64,000 nucleotides of DNA, taken from NCBI RefSeq assembly GCF_014851395.1, contig NW_024041150.1, positions 53,773,897-53,837,896 of the forward strand. Direction: 5' to 3'. Positions 24,210 through 35,929 of the stretch are shown piece by piece. Position numbers and translations under genes: made by a program. Source of the stretch: Micropterus salmoides. Lineage: Eukaryota > Chordata > Actinopteri > Centrarchiformes > Centrarchidae. The number at the start of each line of letters is the position of its first letter. The first letter of the stretch is position 1. The notes beneath the pieces were generated by a model, which saw nothing but the letters and a program-made list of their open reading frames with translations, did no database searches and was not told the DNA's origin.

Positions 24210-24640
24210 CCACAAAACACTAGTGTTGTGTTGTTCAAAGAACGTTTCGTTTATTTGACCTAATCTTGTATGTGACTCAGGAGGAACGTGTTGTTTCAGT
24301 GAGTAATTCGTTCATTTTCACAAATGCGTGAATAGTCTTGAACTCTTACGTTCACTCATTATACAGCAGCTGCATGGTCTCTGTCAGCACAGGAAACAAC
24401 TGATTAGTTCACGACTCTCAACTGTGGTTCTCTGGGTTTGAGGCGTTAATTTTTCACGTGACATCTCGGCTACTGTTGAGCAGGAATGAACTAACCGTTC
24501 AGCGCTCACATGGGTCCTCCTGGGAGTCTGTCTTCACTCGGCAGGCTGAGTTACTGCCAGCCCCTGAGAGTCTTTCCTTAGCTGAATTACCACAGTGGTC
24601 GTCTCCTCTCCGGTCCGCCAGAGAACGCAACATAACTTTT
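24210..24640. repeat. Dispersed repeat, inverted partner of 50740-50975
   Basis: Shares long stretches in reverse orientation with 50740-50975 (for example gcgctcacatgggtcctc and gtcttcactcggcaggctga). Its start (tgttcaaagaacgtttcg) resembles DNA transposon termini in fish. The superfamily is not certain. Confidence 0.55.
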
Positions 24641-24928
24641 ACTTTTTATTTATTGACAGAGCCATGCTGTTGTTTCACCGCTCTTCACTGGTGAACAACC
24701 AGCAGCGTTTGAGATTATTATTAAATTTGTTAAATTTTAATAAGAGTGTGTTTTATTCATATAGTGTGTCAAGCTCATTACTTATGGTTGATTGTTTGGT
24801 TGGTCTATTAAAGCACAATTGCGATTTTGTTAGGCCTCTATTTACTACTTGTGGCAAATAATTTCTGTGGCGACTACATTAATATTATTATACTGTAAGA
24901 ATATATGTGTTGTCTAAGTCATGTTTAC

Positions 24929-25207
24929 CTGGAATATGAATCTCCACTTGTCTGGTCTGGTTGATGTCCTTCTGTTGGACTCTACAGGTGAAGCTGTTGC
25001 TGTGTCTCTTCTCCACAGTCACTCTGCTGCTGACAGTATAGAGGTCATCAGGACCTCTGACTGTCTCTGTAGGTCCAGCAGAGAGGAGGTTTCCCTCACC
25101 GTCCAGCCAAAACACCTCAGGCTCTGGATACCAGCCTTTAGATTTACAGTCTAACATCACTCCTTTGCTGACTGTAGAAATGTGTATTTCAGGTGACGAG
25201 ACAGCGC
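24929..25207 (-). CDS. Butyrophilin-like gene B, Ig C-type exon
   Basis: A 279-nt minus-strand exon, phase 1 at both ends, acceptor attag before 25207, donor gtaaac after 24929. It encodes a membrane-proximal Ig C-type domain: first cysteine in MLDCKSKGWYPEPEV, the family hallmark GWYPEPEV, and second cysteine in FTCRVQQ. The order V, then C, then membrane helix is that of butyrophilin/B7-like proteins. No second copy of this exon is seen anywhere else in the window, so copy A lacks its equivalent in the assembled sequence. Confidence 0.9.
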
Positions 25208-25715
25208 CTAATAGAGAGCAGACATGTCAAAGGCTGTTTAAATGTAAAGTTGTGACAAACGAAAATACAACACTTCTTAGCCTAATGATTCAGCTTGGAC
25301 ACCACACCTAATATGCACATTCATAACTGAAAAATACTTTAATTAGTGAGGATAAATGTCTGTGGTAGAGCAATTATATAACTATTAGAATGGCCATAGA
25401 AGTCATTCTGACTGCTCACACATTATTTGCATATAATTTCAATAATAAATATAAAATCTAAGAATGATTGGATCTTTAATGTTAGGATAGGTAATAAGAA
25501 ACATCAGGACACCAAACAATAACTTAAAATCAACTCTAATATGCATTTCAATGCATAGTAACTGCCTTTATGGACACGTTATCACCATTCAAGGTATAAA
25601 TACTCTTTTGTGTTGTAATTTTAATACAATTCCAATGTTAAAATAAAATATACACATAGTTAGGAAAAGTCAGGGTCATTTTGGGACATGCCACCCCCCC
25701 TCAACAGCGTTATTA

Positions 25716-27237
25716 CAGTGGGGGCAAAAAGTATTTAGTCAGCCACTGAAGTTCTCCTACTTAGAAAGATGAGGTCTGTAATTTCCATCATAGGTACACT
25801 TCAACTGTGAGAGACAATGAGAAAAAATAAATAAAACACAAATCTAGGAAATCACGTCGTAGGATTTTTAAAGAATGTATTTGTAAATTATGGTTCAACT
25901 CAATACTTTGTAACATAACCTTTGTTGGCAATGACAGAGGTAAAACGTTTCCTGTAAGTCTTCACCAGGTTTGCACACACTGTAGCTGGTATTTTGGCCC
26001 ATTCCTCCATGCAGATCTCCTCTAGAGCAGTGATGTTTTGGGGCTGTCGCTGGGCAACACAGACTTTCAACTCCCTCCACCAATCTTCTATGGGGTTGAG
26101 GTCTGGAGACTGGCTAGGCCACTCCAGGACCTTGAAATGCTTTTTACGGAGCCACTCCTTCGTTGCCCGAGCGGTGTGTTTGGGATCATTGTCATGCTGG
26201 AAGACCCAGCCACGTTCCATCTTCAAGGCGCTCACTGATGGAAGGAGGTTTTGGCTTAAAATCTCACGATATATGGCCCCATTCATTCTTCCCTTAACAC
26301 GGATCAATTTCCTGTCCCCTTTACAGAAAAACAGTCCCAAAGCATGATGTTTCCTCTCCCATCACAGTAGGTATGGTGTTCTTGGGATGCAACTCTGCAT
26401 TCTTCTTCCTCCAAACACGACGAGTTGAGTTTTAACCAAAAGGTTCTATTTTGGTTTCATCTGACCACATGATATTCTCCCAGTCCTCTTCTGGATCATC
26501 CATATGCTCTCTGGCAAACTTCAGACGGGCCTGGACATGTACTGGCTTAAGCAAGGGGACACGCCTGGCACTGCAGGATTTGAGTCCCTCTCAGCAGAGT
26601 GTGTTACTGATGGTAGCCTTTGTTACTTTGGTCCCAGCTCTCTGCAGGTCATTCAATGATCATTTTGACCTCACAGGATGAGATCTTGCGTGGAGCCCCA
26701 GATCGAGAGAGATTATCAATGGTCTTGTATGTCTTCCATTTTCTTACAATTGCTCCCATGGTTGATTTATTCACACCAACCTGCTTGCCTATTGTAGATT
26801 CACTCTTCCCCGCCTGGTGCAGGTCTACAATTTTCTTCCTGGTGTCCTTCAACAGCTCTTTGGTCTTGGCCATGGTTGAGTTTGGAGTCTGACTGCTTGA
26901 GGCTGTGGACAGGTGTCTTTTATACAGATAAAGAGTTCAAACAGGTGCCATTAATACAGGTAACAAGTGGAGGACAGAAGAGCTTCTTAAAGAAGAAGTT
27001 ACAGGTCTGTGAGAGCCAGAAATCTTGCTTGTTTGTGGATGACCAAATACTTATTTTCCACCATAATTTACAAATAAATTATTTAAAAATCCTACAATGT
27101 GATTTCCTGGATTTTTTTTTCTCATTTTGTCTCGTAGTTGAAGTGTACCTATGATGACAATTACAGACCTCTCTCATCTTTCTAAGTAGGAGAACTTGCA
27201 CAATCAGTGGCTGACGAAATACTTTTTGGCCCCACTG
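25716..27237 (-). mobile_element. Tc1-family transposon, near full length
   Basis: A 1522-bp element bounded by TA on both sides (25714-25715 and 27238-27239). Its terminal inverted repeats start cagtgggggcaaaaagta on the left and cagtggggccaaaaagta on the complementary right end, and extend beyond 30 bp. It sits in the V-to-C intron of the butyrophilin-like gene B, in the same orientation. The size is normal for Tc1. Confidence 0.9.
25900..26873 (-). pseudogene. Tc1 transposase, broken
   Basis: The N-terminal part (26873-26649) begins MAKTKELLKDTRKKIVDLH, a helix-turn-helix DNA-binding domain. The C-terminal part (26340-25900) contains VFQHDNDPKHTA and WPSQSPDLNPIEDWW, the second and third catalytic regions of DD34E transposases. 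The two parts are in different frames with stops between them, so the copy is inactive as it stands. Confidence 0.85.
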
Positions 27238-27240
27238 TAC

Positions 27241-27500
27241 ATTGCAAAAGTCAAAATGACTGCCTTTGTAGTTTTAGTGTTAACTCTGTAGAGTCTCTGC
27301 TAGTTGCTGCAGGCATCAACAGATTTAGTATGCCGTTACTGATCCAACAGGTTCATCTAAACTTTTTCCTGTTGTCACCTTCTACTGCATATGATGTTAG
27401 CAGGCATTCCAAACCCTTTCTGTCGCTTAATTATGTCAATGCATTTATACCTTTCATGAATATTTATAGGTCTTTTTGTAAGTGCACAATTTCATGCAAA
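27241..27500. repeat. 3' flank of the V exon shared with copy A
   Basis: Resembles about 13630-13800 (gttactcatccagcaggtt versus gttactgatccaacaggtt; catatgatgttatccggcat versus catatgatgttagcaggcat). This places the end of the duplication near 27270 in this copy, a few tens of bases beyond the Tc1 insertion. Confidence 0.6.
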
Positions 27501-27505
27501 CTTAC

Positions 27506-27847
27506 CTACAGCAAGATCGATTACAGATTCCGTACCAGGCGTGGGGACGAGGCACCTGTATGTTCCCGCGTCAGAGAACTTCACTTTGGAGAGTTTCAGT
27601 GAAATGTCTCCACGCTTGAGTTTGTTGACGGACAGTGATGTTCTCCCCATGTACAATGGATGCTCCTCAAGCAGAAGCTCCACACCATCTCGCCTCAAAT
27701 GGACAAATCTGGGTTCTAGGTCAGGTCTTGCCCACTCCACAGTGATGTCTGCAGCATCCACAGCAGGTTCCAGGTAACATGGCAAAATTATATCATCACC
27801 AATCATCGCCACTATTGGCTGGGATGGACCAGTCACCTGAGACTGAC
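27506..27847 (-). CDS. Butyrophilin-like gene B, Ig V-set exon
   Basis: A 342-nt minus-strand exon, phase 1 at both ends, acceptor ttag before 27847, donor gtaagt after 27506. The V-set domain has IILPC (first Cys), VEWARPD (core Trp) and DAGTYRC (second Cys). The mature N-terminus is GQSQVTGPSQPIV. It is the close paralogue of the exon at 14110-14451. The intron that follows (to the C-type exon at 25207) holds a Tc1 element. Confidence 0.9.
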
Positions 27848-29428
27848 CTAAGGGAAAAAAACAAGTCTGTTTCATAATTCTTGTTTTTTCTACATTATGA
27901 CTACATTATGTAGCGGCTATATAACTTTGGCTCAAACCCTCTCTTTGTTACATCTACATCATAGAGTGTCAAGGGCAAGGGTGTTGAATGGGGCGGGGGG
28001 TCATGATGGCACGCTGTGACGACTTATGTCTTCTTCAGTTGTCTTTTATCATGCAGTATAGTGAGCATTCATTTCAATGTAGGGGTTAGACAAATAAGAT
28101 GGTATTTTTCAGTTTTGTGTTATACCTTGGAAATAATAAATTCTCAAGTAAATATGAATAACATAATGTTCTGTTAAACTGATGATACTCATTTAACCAC
28201 AGTAAAGTAATTGTGGGATGAAGTAGGTTGAGAAGAGAGGGTTGAAATGTGATGAGATTTCAAACTGTGCAGACTTAAACATAAATCACATTTTATGATT
28301 ATTTGTTTAAATGTAGTACAAACAGTTCATCAGTGACTTCCCTAATCACCACTCCAGTTTAATGTGTACAGCTGTTAGCTCAATTATGTGTAAACATTTT
28401 TCAGAAAATCCATGGGACAGGGACCAAGTGAGGAAGGGGGCCCAAAGAGGCCGCTTATGTATAGAGCCCAGAATGAGGGCAGCAAGTATGTACGAGAGCT
28501 GATATCAGGAGCAGCCTAGTCGAGTCGAGTTGAGTATACAGTTTTGCAGTAGTGAACTGTCTCGCAGCGAGCCCATACAGCTACAGAGAGCCCCAACGGG
28601 ACAACAGGTCTCCACCTGCTCAGCTGAAAGCAAGCCAACATGTGTCACAGAGTGCTAAGTTAAAGGTTTTAATGCTTTTATTTTAGGGACAGTTTGTTTG
28701 GTAATATATAAAAGTTTTTTTTAATGTCAGACTGTAGACTAGGTAGTAAGGTTGTTGCTGCAAAAATACTGAACTGAGGAATGGTGTGAATTATTGAATG
28801 TGTGGTGTCCGAACAATAATGCTGCGATGATGTGTTGAGAAGAAATCCGCATGACACTGTTCAAGGAATTCAGCATTAATTACAAGCTCTGCAGCAGCTT
28901 GGAGAGTGACCCAGCCCGATGGCCACTCTGTCTCTCTGTACATCAAACACAGCTTATATAGGACATGTTTAGGTATCTGCTAAATACCATATAAGGGTCC
29001 AGTCCCTTCATAAACACTAATCACTACTCTCCCTATCACTGGGTCCGAGGTCAAATTCCATAGGAAGGTTCACTATTTACACACCCATCAATCATTACTC
29101 CCCCTTAAGAGTTCACTGAGCCTCTATCCAGCTGCTAGAGTGTTATTTTAAACTGTAATGGTCAAATGCACATATGTTATACACCACAAATGTTAATTAA
29201 ACTTTTGAGTTGATAAATAAAGATTGTATTTCTTATTTCCAACATCACTTTAAATACACACAATCTGGTTGACGTATATTTTAAGAGAAGAAAACTTAGG
29301 TTGCAAAATTGATTGCAGGCCTATAGTGTACATTGATGTTGTTTATTGTTTTGTAGTGTGGTATCACATGGCAGGGATAGAGTTAAACTCAAACAAAGGG
29401 TGTTAACATCTATTTGTGTGAAATTTAC

Positions 29429-29543
29429 CTCCACAAGAGTGAGTTAGGAGAAGGAGGACAGCAATGTGATGCAAAACCATTGAACTGAAGCCACTTAGAT
29501 GAGGTTTCCAGATGAGTCTGTCTATGTGAATCATCCTGGAGTT
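29429..29543 (-). CDS. Butyrophilin-like gene B, leader exon
   Basis: A minus-strand exon with ATG at 29534-29532 and donor gtaaat after 29429. It encodes 35 codons plus one base, with the hydrophobic core MVLHHIAVLLLLTHSC typical of a signal peptide. A second in-frame ATG (residue 19) stands immediately before that core and may be the true start. An acceptor-like ttttcag precedes the exon, so an upstream non-coding exon is likely. It joins in phase 1 to the V exon (…SCGGQSQV…). Confidence 0.8.
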
Positions 29544-29559
29544 CTGAAAATAAAAGTCA

Positions 29560-31620
29560 AATAGAAAATTTAAGACCAATAAAATCCAAAATATCTCTCA
29601 GACAACCCTGAGGTGAGCCCATGAAGCCCATGCTTCAGACATTTGGTGATGTATGAAATGTATGATCCAGAGTTAATTTCCTTGTATGTATTAGAGGAAA
29701 TATAGGACCAAATGGATTTTTAAAATGGCTAATAGGTGGAAATACAGTGTAAACTGCTGTGATTGATACCAGATTACCCTAGCTACTTATAAAAATAGGG
29801 GGGGCAACTTCATTCTTTCCACTTATTCCACACTTTCTCTTTTCTCTTTTTCTCTTTTTCCTCATCTACATTATGGCTCAGTTTATTCAACCACTGTATT
29901 CATTTATACTGTGGCGTTGCTAGACATAAATCTCTAACGGGGCACAGGCACCCTCATCCCCCATGTAATTTTTTAAATTATAATTTGGATTTATTTTGAT
30001 TAAAGTGTATGAAATGTGTTAGTATGTGCTTTACCAGCTTAGCTTGCTTAGTCCATTAATCTTGGCACTGTCATGTCAGAAAGGGCTTTAAACCGGAGTA
30101 TAAGCACACATTCCTGTGTCACCACCTAAGAAAAATTTCTGCTATGGGGCCCTCCTACCTAACTTGTGAGCCAAAAACCTGACACTGCATTGCTCTCACT
30201 TCTACCTCTCCTTTAAACAGACCGTCTTTGTAATAAGCCTGAATGGAAACCTCTTCCAGAAAATTCCAGTGCTGGTTTTGATGGACGTCTGTGCACTAGC
30301 TGTCTGTTAAGAATGATGCTGGCTGTACATTTCTGTGCTCGTACTGGCTGAGGCTGCTTGTGTTTCACCTGAGATCTGTGTGACTTGCTAAATATGTCTG
30401 GAGCGTGTCTGTGCTTGTACTGGATTTGGATGGAGGCTTTTACTGGCTATGATCAAGCATCTACTCTGCTGACAAACTTAACCGTAGCTCAAACTGACTC
30501 CCCCAGGCATCTTTTAATACATTTTCAAATGGAAAACACTATTTATACGACATATCTTGACTGAATAAGTGAAGTTTATTATTTACTGAGAGATGTGCAT
30601 CCATATAGCCCAGTCTGTGCTGCTAATCAACATTTTAATAGTCAATGTGAATCCACTGCTTTCCATCTCGCATTAGTCCAGAGTTGTAACTAAACCTTCA
30701 ATGTAGCCAATTGTTGCTAACCTCACACATCAAAAAATGACACCAAGGGGTCTGGACAATTTCAGCAGGGCACAGCACATAGAAAGGGTCTATGCATACA
30801 TTTATTTCTTTTTTGGTTTTCCAAATGCAGGTTACGTATTGATTCATGTAAAAATTCTACATACCTTTTGTTTATGTCAATTTTTCGCCTCACCCAGAGG
30901 AACACAGGATGTCCATTCGAAGTTTGGAATCAAACACCCTTTGTAACCCTCTATCGTCAAATTGCAAGGCACTAACCAAGCAGGATGTTGTAAATCCCGG
31001 AGTGACAGAACAATTTACAGGTTCAGAGTCCTACTTAAAGGACTAGTCCAGCAAAACAAGGTAGTCCAACAAAAAACAGGATATCCAAAAGGGGGAACGT
31101 AACATCCAAAATCCAAAACATTAAAACAATAAATAGTCCAGGCAGGTAATAATGAAATAATCCAGGGAAAACACAAATGTAGAGCAGACAGGCTGAAAGA
31201 CAAGCAGAACTGGTAAATGCAGGCTAAGCATCGAGTTGCAGACTGACATGCGCCAACAGGGACTGATTAAAACAGAAAGCTATGTACACTCAGGCAGGGA
31301 GGGAGCAAACATGTGAAACAAGACTGACGCACAGATCTAAACACTGAATCACAGACCAAACCACACTGTGACAATAATTTAATTTGACTTTGAAGTCCCT
31401 TTCTGTCAAGCTCAAACGAATGTGTGAAACTGTGCAATGTTCTACATCTGCATGTATTTGTTTTCAAGCTTAAAACACTGTGATCTCTGAGTCTGCAGAG
31501 CTCTTGTATTCAAACAGACATCAATCCAGCATTCACTTTAGTATCAAGTTAATAAAGCCGATCAAATTAACTTCATCAATCACATCAGAGTGACCGGCTG
31601 CCTTATATTAAAGGTCAAAT
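29560..31620. other. Upstream region of gene B, no gene recognised
   Basis: Contains the duplicated upstream flank at about 31040-31260. The rest is AT-rich with short repeat-like pieces. No exon is supported. Confidence 0.4.
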
Positions 31621-31621
31621 G

Positions 31622-31740
31622 ATCCAATTTACTGTGCATCTGAAAAGTATTCACAGTGCCTTATTTTTTCCACATTTTGTTATGTTACAGCCTTATTCCA
31701 AAATGGATGAAATTCATTATTTTCCTCGCTAGAGGTGGAG
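31622..31740. repeat. Tc1-like terminal fragment
   Basis: Reads aagtattcacagtgcctt and ccacattttgttatgttaca, a characteristic Tc1-family end in fish. It is truncated. Confidence 0.6.
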
Positions 31741-31837
31741 AAGACGTAAGCATAAACCAGATGGTTTTGGTAAGGTGAAAATGTTATTTAATGACAGAGA
31801 ATAAACAAAAGTCATAACAGACATTGGACAAGTGGGT

Positions 31838-31888
31838 GCTGCCCTCTGCTGCCTGCTGCCCTCTGCTGCCTGCTGCCCTCTGCTGCCT
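31838..31888. repeat. 17-bp tandem repeat, three copies
   Basis: Three exact copies of gctgccctctgctgcct. Confidence 0.9.
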
Positions 31889-31896
31889 GAAGACTG

Positions 31897-32190
31897 TCAT
31901 GCTAATGATAATGCTATTATAATGCTATTCCAGCAATCTGGTAGAAAGATTGTTTTAAACGTAGTTTGAAGTGTCAAAATGGAAATCGCGAGTGTGTGTG
32001 TTACACACTCCTGTACAGTAGATGGCGGTATGCACCTAAACGATGTTTGCAATCTTGTCTTAATCAAGAGAAGAAGTAGTAGCAGCATAAGGAAAAAATG
32101 TCGGAGTCACGGTTCATTCATGCAATCAATTAAAACGTATAAACTCTTAAATTACGATTTTGGCCATAAATATACTTTGCAGATTTCTGG
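31897..32190 (+). repeat. Dispersed repeat, inverted partner of 46320-46625
   Basis: Contains ccagcaatctggtagaaaga, a YY1-like tagatggcggta, then an agaag-rich tract. The same order in reverse orientation occurs at 46320-46625, and a shorter piece at 45895-45960. The plus strand has a 71-codon frame from MEIASVCVTHSC, but the other copies do not preserve it. Confidence 0.65.
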
Positions 32191-32199
32191 GTGTTATTG

Positions 32200-33600
32200 T
32201 TGTGTCCCTGACGTTAACGTATTTGATGAAACTTTAACACTTTAAAGTGCTAGAGCGTTTCAATAAGATGTTTGTTAGCGAATATTAGCTCGACACTAAC
32301 GTTACCTATAGCAATTTATGATAATAGACTTAAGTGGTTTCTTTATTTGATTTTACTTAAACAACACATTAGTGTTTTTTTTAAATAACATGCACAGGGC
32401 ACCGCCTACTGTGCTGAGCATGCTTGCTATCAAAAAACACTGTCTGAAACAAACCCAAATCTAAACACCGTATGAGAGCAGATCAAGAGTATGATTTTGT
32501 TCTGTTGTCCTTATAAACACAGGGTACGCTGGAAGAGGTGAGCTGCAGGGTATATTCTCCATCTATCTTCTCCACCCTGGATCCTGCAGCAATTTCTGCC
32601 AATGTGCAGGTTGACAGTGAGAATGAAGAACAAAATAATAAACATGTTATACTCTCTCCAAGACTCGTTTTTGTTTATATATTCTATATTGTTTCCACAC
32701 TTAATAGGGAAATCACTGCAAATACAATTGCTTATTCTAGTTAATGTGTTTTTTGCTTGTATCTATGTAAAACATTAAATTGCTTCTATACAAAGGAGCT
32801 ATAAATAAATTTGCTTTGCTTTGGTTTTCCATGAATGTAACAGTTACCAACTAATAAATGCAGTTGTCATTACATAAATTGTAGTAACAATGTGTGTGTT
32901 ATAGATTACAGTATGAAAATTGAGAAATCAAAAGGTGCCACTTCACATTTATTCATTTATTTATCGGTATCTCAGTAACAAAACAATTCAATCCTAAGCC
33001 GACAATAGTTAGCTTTCAAAAGAACAAAAACTTTTAACATCCTGAGCATGTTACCACAATAATACACTGTTGTTCTTGTTGTAATGTTTGGTGGATTGTA
33101 CATTATTTCTAGTGACACTATTTAATAACCAGACAAAAACTTAAACAAACAGAAAAATCACCTATAAATCATGAATAATTGTTGAAATGACTGAAAATAA
33201 TTTTAAGTACAATGCTGCCACCTAGTGGCACCTATTATTTTAATGATTGAGGGGGTTACCACTCAATGTTACAAAGTATACATACATACAGTATACAGCT
33301 GCAGGTTATCAAAATCCTAAATTATAGAATTTTGTGTGATTTTTAAATGTAGGTCGAGAACATTTATTATATTTATTTAAAGTGTAAATTCTCTTTGTTG
33401 TTATAAAAGAAGTTTCCTTGCTGTGGTTTTATTTGATACTTCAAAGTTGTTTAATGTCATGATGCATTTTCCAATCAAACTTTCCGTACCCACTGTATAG
33501 ATATATAGATATGTATATATACATATATTATTTTTTAATCTAAAATCTAAAAAACACATTGAGTCACCACTGTACTGTGATGACAAGAATTTCTGTTCTC
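32200..33600. other. Intergenic, no gene recognised
   Basis: AT-rich. A possible small acceptor (aaacacag, 32521) precedes an open stretch, but nothing identifies it. Confidence 0.3.
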
Positions 33601-33607
33601 ATTGCAG

Positions 33608-33734
33608 CACTTCACAGCACTTCAGAGACTCATCCATTCTCAGATTATTTGTTCCCCATCTTAAGAAACATTGTTCCCATTGTGCCGATGACAATGCTGC
33701 TGCTGTTGCTGGGAGCACTGTGGGAAGCTCAGAG
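33608..33734 (+). CDS. Putative transmembrane exon of an unidentified membrane protein
   Basis: A 127-nt plus-strand exon with acceptor tcattgcag before 33608 and donor gtaatc after 33734. It enters in phase 1 and leaves in phase 2. It encodes a short stalk (LHSTSETHPFSDYL) and a hydrophobic helix (NIVPIVPMTMLLLLLGALW) ending in EAQR. Phase-1 entry is usual for membrane exons of Ig-superfamily receptors, and the neighbours are such genes, so a receptor is plausible. No ectodomain exon was found upstream. I cannot name the family. It may be the orphan 3' end of a decayed gene. Confidence 0.4.
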
Positions 33735-33963
33735 GTAATCAACAATTTCCATAATTATATATATATATATATATAATTTGTTCTGGTGTCCCATTTATAT
33801 ATTTATCATATTGTAGTTTTGATTCACTAAAAGCTCAATTTAAAAAAGGTAAATAAACGTCTATACATGTAAGATGTAATTAACCGTTTTTTGATAGAAT
33901 GCTGGTAATTGTATCTCCTGCTTCTCTAAGATGTATTTCATTTTATTAATTCATGTTTCTAAG

Positions 33964-34195
33964 GGTCCAGAAGCAGATGTTTCATGATGCGACTGCATCG
34001 AGGCATGAAGATTCTCACAAGTCAAATGAAGACAGTCTACAAACCACAGCTTCTACTTTGACTAACGCGGACAAACACTTTGTAACCACAGCATCTCTAC
34101 ACCTCTATGAACAGACTCTGTTATTAAAATTCACCTCATCATGCATCATGCATGGCTCACCTTCTGCTTGTATTATCCACCTAAAAACATATTAA
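33964..34195 (+). CDS. Putative cytoplasmic tail exon following 33608-33734
   Basis: After acceptor tttctaag the plus strand continues in the phase left by the previous exon (AG plus G makes Arg) and runs RVQKQMFHDATASRHEDS on to TAA at 34193-34195, 77 codons including the split one and the stop. It is polar, rich in Ser/Thr/His. No ITIM, ITAM or known motif is seen. The exact phase match across the intron is the main support. Confidence 0.35.
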
Positions 34196-34539
34196 AACAA
34201 TTATTTTTGTATCATGATGTTGTTGTGTTGTAATATTTGAATATAAAAAGAGGTCTAACTCAGTTGTTCTCAAACTTTCTCTGTCAAACCCCCTTTAGAA
34301 GCCTATAAATCATTTTCATGCAACTTTAAGTTTGCTCAACATCCACGACCCCCCTGAAGTTGCTCTACGTCCCGCCAGGGAGGTCTGACACCAAGTTTGA
34401 GAACCACTGGTCTTACTGTAACATGTTTTATTGAAATATCTATAATAACAATATTACTGTGTATTGTCCATGTAGTATTTTGTTATTGTCTGATTTCTCT
34501 GTCCACTTCTCTTGGTAGCATAACCCTTGCTTGCAATAA

Positions 34540-34905
34540 CTGCCTCAAGCCTGCAACCCGTCGACATCACCAAACTGAGATGCTATTCCAGACTTTTACC
34601 GCAGCTTCTTTCAGTTCTTGTTTGTTTTGGGGTGTTTCTCCCTTCAGTCTCCTCTTAAGGAGGTGAAATGCAGCTCTCAGTACACCAGTAGTTTCTTTCT
34701 TTTTCAGGACATTCAGCACAAATTGTTCTGCTTGCTGTGTTTGTCCAATGGCTCTGGTCAATTTTCCTTCTTTTCTCAGCTTGACATTGTCTTGCTTTTC
34801 TCCCATAGACAGCTCTCTGGTCTTGGTGACAGGTGATGGAGTCAAGGGAACCACAGACTTGTTGGTCTTTTTTTCAAACAAGCCTGTAGGGGGGCAGTGA
34901 CACAC
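34540..34905 (-). pseudogene. Tc1-like transposase remnant
   Basis: The minus strand contains KTRELSMGEKQDNVKLRKEG and VLNVLKKKETTGVL, the N-terminal DNA-binding region of a fish Tc1-type transposase. It is fused by an internal deletion to a C-terminal piece (GETPQNKQELKEAAVKVW). The catalytic centre is missing. Confidence 0.75.
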
Positions 34906-35319
34906 CTTTAAAGATGTATGGGTTCAACCACCATTCATCTTAAGGACAAATGATTTGTAATTGTAATAAATGAGGGGCTTTTCCTCCATGGGAACCCTTA
35001 CCACCATGGAAAGTAATTAAGTACATCCTCATAGAGCACCTTTCATGGCTGTAGACCCCTTAGTGCTTTAAGCCTCATGGACACCTAGAAAAAGTAGTTG
35101 TAGTTGTAGATATTTAAACATATATCTGAATCTACATTTACTTAACCTCTGAGTCTATTTCTGCCAGGTCAACCGCTCTGTTTCTGAGAAAAGGTCATCA
35201 GACTGAAGCACAAAATTAGTGTTGCATCAACAGTAGACATTAGCCACACAGGAAGGAACATATCCCCACCTTCTTCTCACACTTCAGTCTGATGTTCAGA
35301 CAGTCAGTAACAAGAAAAC

Positions 35320-35350
35320 ATGAAGGTCAGAGCTCTCTGCATCAGACTAT
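35320..35350 (+). CDS. Fc-receptor-like gene, exon 1 (leader start)
   Basis: ATG at 35320 opens MKVRALCIRL, then a perfect donor (gtgagt). It ends in phase 1 and joins to the short second exon. The short two-part leader is the usual layout of Fc-receptor-like genes. Confidence 0.7.
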
Positions 35351-35609
35351 GTGAGTACGGACTATTTGATAAAAACAAAACCATAAAGAGGTTGTTAAAA
35401 TCTAAAAAGGTAAAAATCTGTGATGAGGTGCAAAAATGTGTTTTTCACTTCAAGGCTTTTGGCTGAACTTTTTTATATTTTTCTGTACTAGTTATGAGAT
35501 TTAATAGACAACATGCTGATATTTAGGAGTAGCTGTAGGAATCAATAAAGCATGTAGATGCTGTAAATGAATTTCTGTGATGTTCAGCTGTTTTCATTTG
35601 TCTCTCCAG

Positions 35610-35654
35610 TGATGAATGTGTTATTCCTGCTGTGTGAACTTGATCAGAAAGTTG
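35610..35654 (+). CDS. Fc-receptor-like gene, exon 2 (rest of leader)
   Basis: A 45-nt exon, acceptor tctctccag, donor gtaagt, phase 1 at both ends. It encodes LMNVLFLLCELDQKV, completing a hydrophobic signal peptide. Confidence 0.7.
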
Positions 35655-35929
35655 GTAAGTATCAGTTAGTTGATCATTTAATTTGATCAAATATTTACCT
35701 TTTTGATGAATGCATTTCATTGCGGGGACGTGTTCGTTGGAAAGTATTAAAGAAAAGAAGAAAGCAGGAAAATGTCGTCTTTTGAGATTTTGGTGAACTG
35801 GCCCTTTGTTTATCATTTTTATGAACAGATACATTCATTAGTTTTTATTTTGGTTCTGTTATTTTAGAACTATATTCCAGGTGTTTATATGTGAATTGAG
35901 AACAGATCTGTTTGTTTTCTTTGTTTCAG

